Assembly: GCF_004322395.1 (NCBI RefSeq)
Contig: NZ_SCTW01000029.1
Span: 62,001 to 126,000 of the forward strand
Reading direction: 5' to 3'
From: Methylobacter sp.
GTDB lineage: Bacteria; Pseudomonadota; Gammaproteobacteria; Methylococcales; Methylomonadaceae
Length of the DNA stretch: 64,000 nt
Each line of letters starts with the position of its first letter. Position 1 is the first letter of the stretch. The notes under the pieces are model-generated. The model worked only from the letters and a program-made list of their open reading frames with translations. It was not told the DNA's origin and made no database searches. This document shows, piece by piece, positions 62,332 to 64,000 of this stretch. The position numbers and the translations under genes are program-made.

Positions 62332-63708
62332 ATGAGTAATAAAGATAATGATAAAAATATTTTAGAGTTAGAAGAGCTAGCATCTACTGTATTTAATTTA
62401 AAAAATGAGTCCATACCCCGCCGCCCTATTGTAATTGAGTTTTGCGGCTCTCCAAAATCTGGAAAAACCTCTTGTATTAACTCATTAGATCTTTTTTTAA
62501 GACGGAATAATTTTAGAACACGCGTATTAAGAGAACGCGCGAGCATATGCCCTGTTGAAGATAAGTATGATCCATATTTTAATATATGGACTGTTACTTC
62601 AGCTATAGCTGAGCTTTCTGAAATACTATCAAATCATTCAAAATACTATGATGTTGTTATCCTTGATAGAGGACTATTTGATGCCTTATGCTGGTTCTCT
62701 TGGCTACAGAAAAAACAGCATTTTGATGAATATGAGTTTACTTCTGTTGAATCCTTCCTAACAATGAATAGATGGCGTTCGGTAATTGACTTAGTATATG
62801 TTTTTACGGCTGAACCAAAAGTATCAATGCAACGAGAGTTTGCAAATTTGCTGACAAGAAAACAAGGAAGTATTATGCGCAACCCTGTATTAACTACTTA
62901 TAAGCAAACTTTAATTGATATGATGTCAAAGTATAAAGATACATTTGGAACGATAGAGCATATTGATACTAGCGAAATAGATCAAAATCAAGTTAATTAT
63001 AACGTAACTAAAAGTATTCTCGATGTTTTAAATAATAATATATCTGAAAAAGTCGGATTTATTAATAGAAGTCAAATTAAAGCATCGTTGCCCGAGCAAT
63101 TTAATTTTAGTGAATTAAGTTGTTGTACTGATAAGTTACAATTTGACGCACGGTGTAATGTCGAAAAATCTTCTGACAAAGTACAACCTATTCCAATTCT
63201 AATAATTACAAATATAGAAAGAACAAAAGTGTTTGTTGTTAAAAAAAGTAAGAAAAGAACCTCTGAAGAATCTCCAGAATCAAATAAAATCTTATTGTAT
63301 TTAGGAGGTCATATTCGCCAGGAAGATTTAAGCTATAGTGGAGAAAATGATTTACTTTGGGTTTCTCGTTACGCGTTACATAGGGAGATTAAAGAAGAAA
63401 TTGGCATTGATTACTATGCAAACCCAAAAGATGAACCATTTTGTATATGGGTTAAAGATAATGATAGAAGTGAAAAACATTTAGCTATTTGTTACATTAA
63501 GGAAGTTGATTTTAATACTTTAAAATATAAGCTTGATAAAAATGAATTTGTTTTTTCTGGATCAACTAAAAGTGGAACACCCCAAGATATAGCAACTGTT
63601 TACAAAGATTATGATAAATTGGAAAGTTGGAGCCAAATAATATTACAAAAAGTCTTTGGATATAAATCCAAGCAAAATGCTATTCAATTAGAAGTATTTA
63701 ACCCGTAA
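62332..63708 (+). CDS. P-loop nucleotide-kinase-like domain fused to a Nudix-like domain
   Basis: 458 residues, AT-rich. Residues ~33-215 form a thymidylate/deoxynucleoside-kinase-type P-loop domain: Walker A GSPKSGKTS (39-47), the DR-type motif ILDRGLFDA (110-118) and a lid-like RKQGSIMRN. Residues ~285-450 resemble a Nudix hydrolase: strand LLYLGGHIRQ and the Nudix box core REIKEEIGI (351-359). The Gly-to-Arg spacing is about 11 residues longer than the canonical box. The middle (about 220-280) has a Cys pair. A kinase-plus-Nudix fusion next to a membrane protein suggests a nucleotide-signal maker or sensor. The function is unknown. Confidence 0.7.
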   Translation: MSNKDNDKNILELEELASTVFNLKNESIPRRPIVIEFCGSPKSGKTSCINSLDLFLRRNNFRTRVLRERASICPVEDKYDPYFNIWTVTSAIAELSEILSNHSKYYDVVILDRGLFDALCWFSWLQKKQHFDEYEFTSVESFLTMNRWRSVIDLVYVFTAEPKVSMQREFANLLTRKQGSIMRNPVLTTYKQTLIDMMSKYKDTFGTIEHIDTSEIDQNQVNYNVTKSILDVLNNNISEKVGFINRSQIKASLPEQFNFSELSCCTDKLQFDARCNVEKSSDKVQPIPILIITNIERTKVFVVKKSKKRTSEESPESNKILLYLGGHIRQEDLSYSGENDLLWVSRYALHREIKEEIGIDYYANPKDEPFCIWVKDNDRSEKHLAICYIKEVDFNTLKYKLDKNEFVFSGSTKSGTPQDIATVYKDYDKLESWSQIILQKVFGYKSKQNAIQLEVFNP

Positions 63709-63828
63709 ATCCGGCATTACACTAAGCCCGCAGAACGCAATAGCAGCTTTATCACGTATTGCGCCGAATGATAATTCTCTACAAATTACATTCTGCCGCG
63801 TTTACCCTCATCAAAATACATTGCAAAG

Positions 63829-64000
63829 CTACGTCTTCGTGGACTCAGCCCAATTTTCAACCTGCAATCCGTCAACACCAACAAATTCCCGCTCGTTGTT
63901 AGTAACCAATATCCAGCCTTCGGCGCGGGCATGGGCTGCCAGCCAAAGGTCGTTGTTACCGATAATCCTCTCTTTGCTTTGCAGGGCTGCGCGGATTTGG
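63829..64000 (-). CDS. vapC: VapC-family PIN toxin, C-terminal part (runs off the right edge)
   Basis: The last 56 codons of a PIN-domain ribonuclease on the minus strand. GNNDLWLAAHARAEGWILVT carries the conserved Asp-containing GxxDxWLAAHA block, followed by NNEREF and VENW, typical of tRNA-fMet-type VapC. The stop codon is at 63829-63831. The start and any vapB lie beyond the window. Confidence 0.88.
   Translation of the reverse strand, partial: QIRAALQSKERIIGNNDLWLAAHARAEGWILVTNNEREFVGVDGLQVENWAESTKT

Noticed and set aside
1-64000. CRISPR arrays, rRNA, tRNA, prophage, complete insertion sequences
   Set aside because: Looked for regularly spaced repeats, conserved rRNA segments, cloverleaf/TPsiC-like sequences, phage structural genes and transposases, and saw none.

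Overview
The window looks like a chromosomal segment of a gammaproteobacterium. Gene content (HemL, RibA, PurEK, RmuC, YicC, RNase PH, a long GlgP, large hybrid kinases) and the abundance of short palindromic repeats resemble Methylococcales (methane oxidisers), but no pmo, mxa or other diagnostic gene is present, so the family assignment is inference. No rRNA, tRNA, CRISPR array, prophage or complete transposon was seen.

Layout. 1-18.5 kb is mostly housekeeping: the end of kdpD with kdpE, an M20 amidohydrolase, ribA, a methyltransferase, glgP, an orphan ParA, a two-gene phosphorelay (hybrid kinase plus HDOD-REC-GGDEF protein, so c-di-GMP synthesis), hemL, a NahK-like kinase, and rph-rdgB. 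18.8-34.4 kb is a GC-richer, all-secreted operon behind a long leader. The leader contains a probable c-di-GMP-I riboswitch and a second strongly folded RNA that buries the Shine-Dalgarno of a tiny ORF. The operon encodes a ~1950-residue beta-helix surface protein, three tandem multicopper-oxidase (MCO) homologues, a small membrane-anchored protein and a subtilisin-like protease, and ends at a hairpin terminator. The copper ligands of a complete MCO are divided over the first two MCO proteins: all type 1 ligands and four trinuclear histidines in the first, the other four in the second. The third has none. This is the strongest candidate for an undescribed system.

34.4-46.0 kb holds a Ser/Thr kinase, yicC, and a five-gene bicarbonate-uptake (DAB) cluster in which DabA is flanked by four NuoL/NuoM-like proton-channel subunits instead of one DabB. 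46.1-51.8 kb is a defence and addiction island: TacAT-like, HigBA-like, a SIR2-HerA antiphage module with a co-directional KTSC-domain gene, and an orphan HigA. 51.8-60 kb returns to housekeeping (purEK, rmuC, gnd), with a three-gene unit of porin, FMN-binding protein and membrane protein behind a Fur-box-like site.

60.1-64 kb is a second accessory stretch. It has a MazE/Doc pair whose Doc is frameshifted, a VapBC pair whose VapC has an in-frame amber codon, a very AT-rich pair (four-helix membrane protein plus P-loop kinase-Nudix fusion) that looks like an uncharacterised conflict system, and the end of another VapC.

Repeats. At least four palindromic repeat families occur. One (core CTGAGCGGAGTCGAAGG and variants) sits not only between genes but inside the reading frames of the hybrid kinase and probably DabA, adding extra residues without breaking them.
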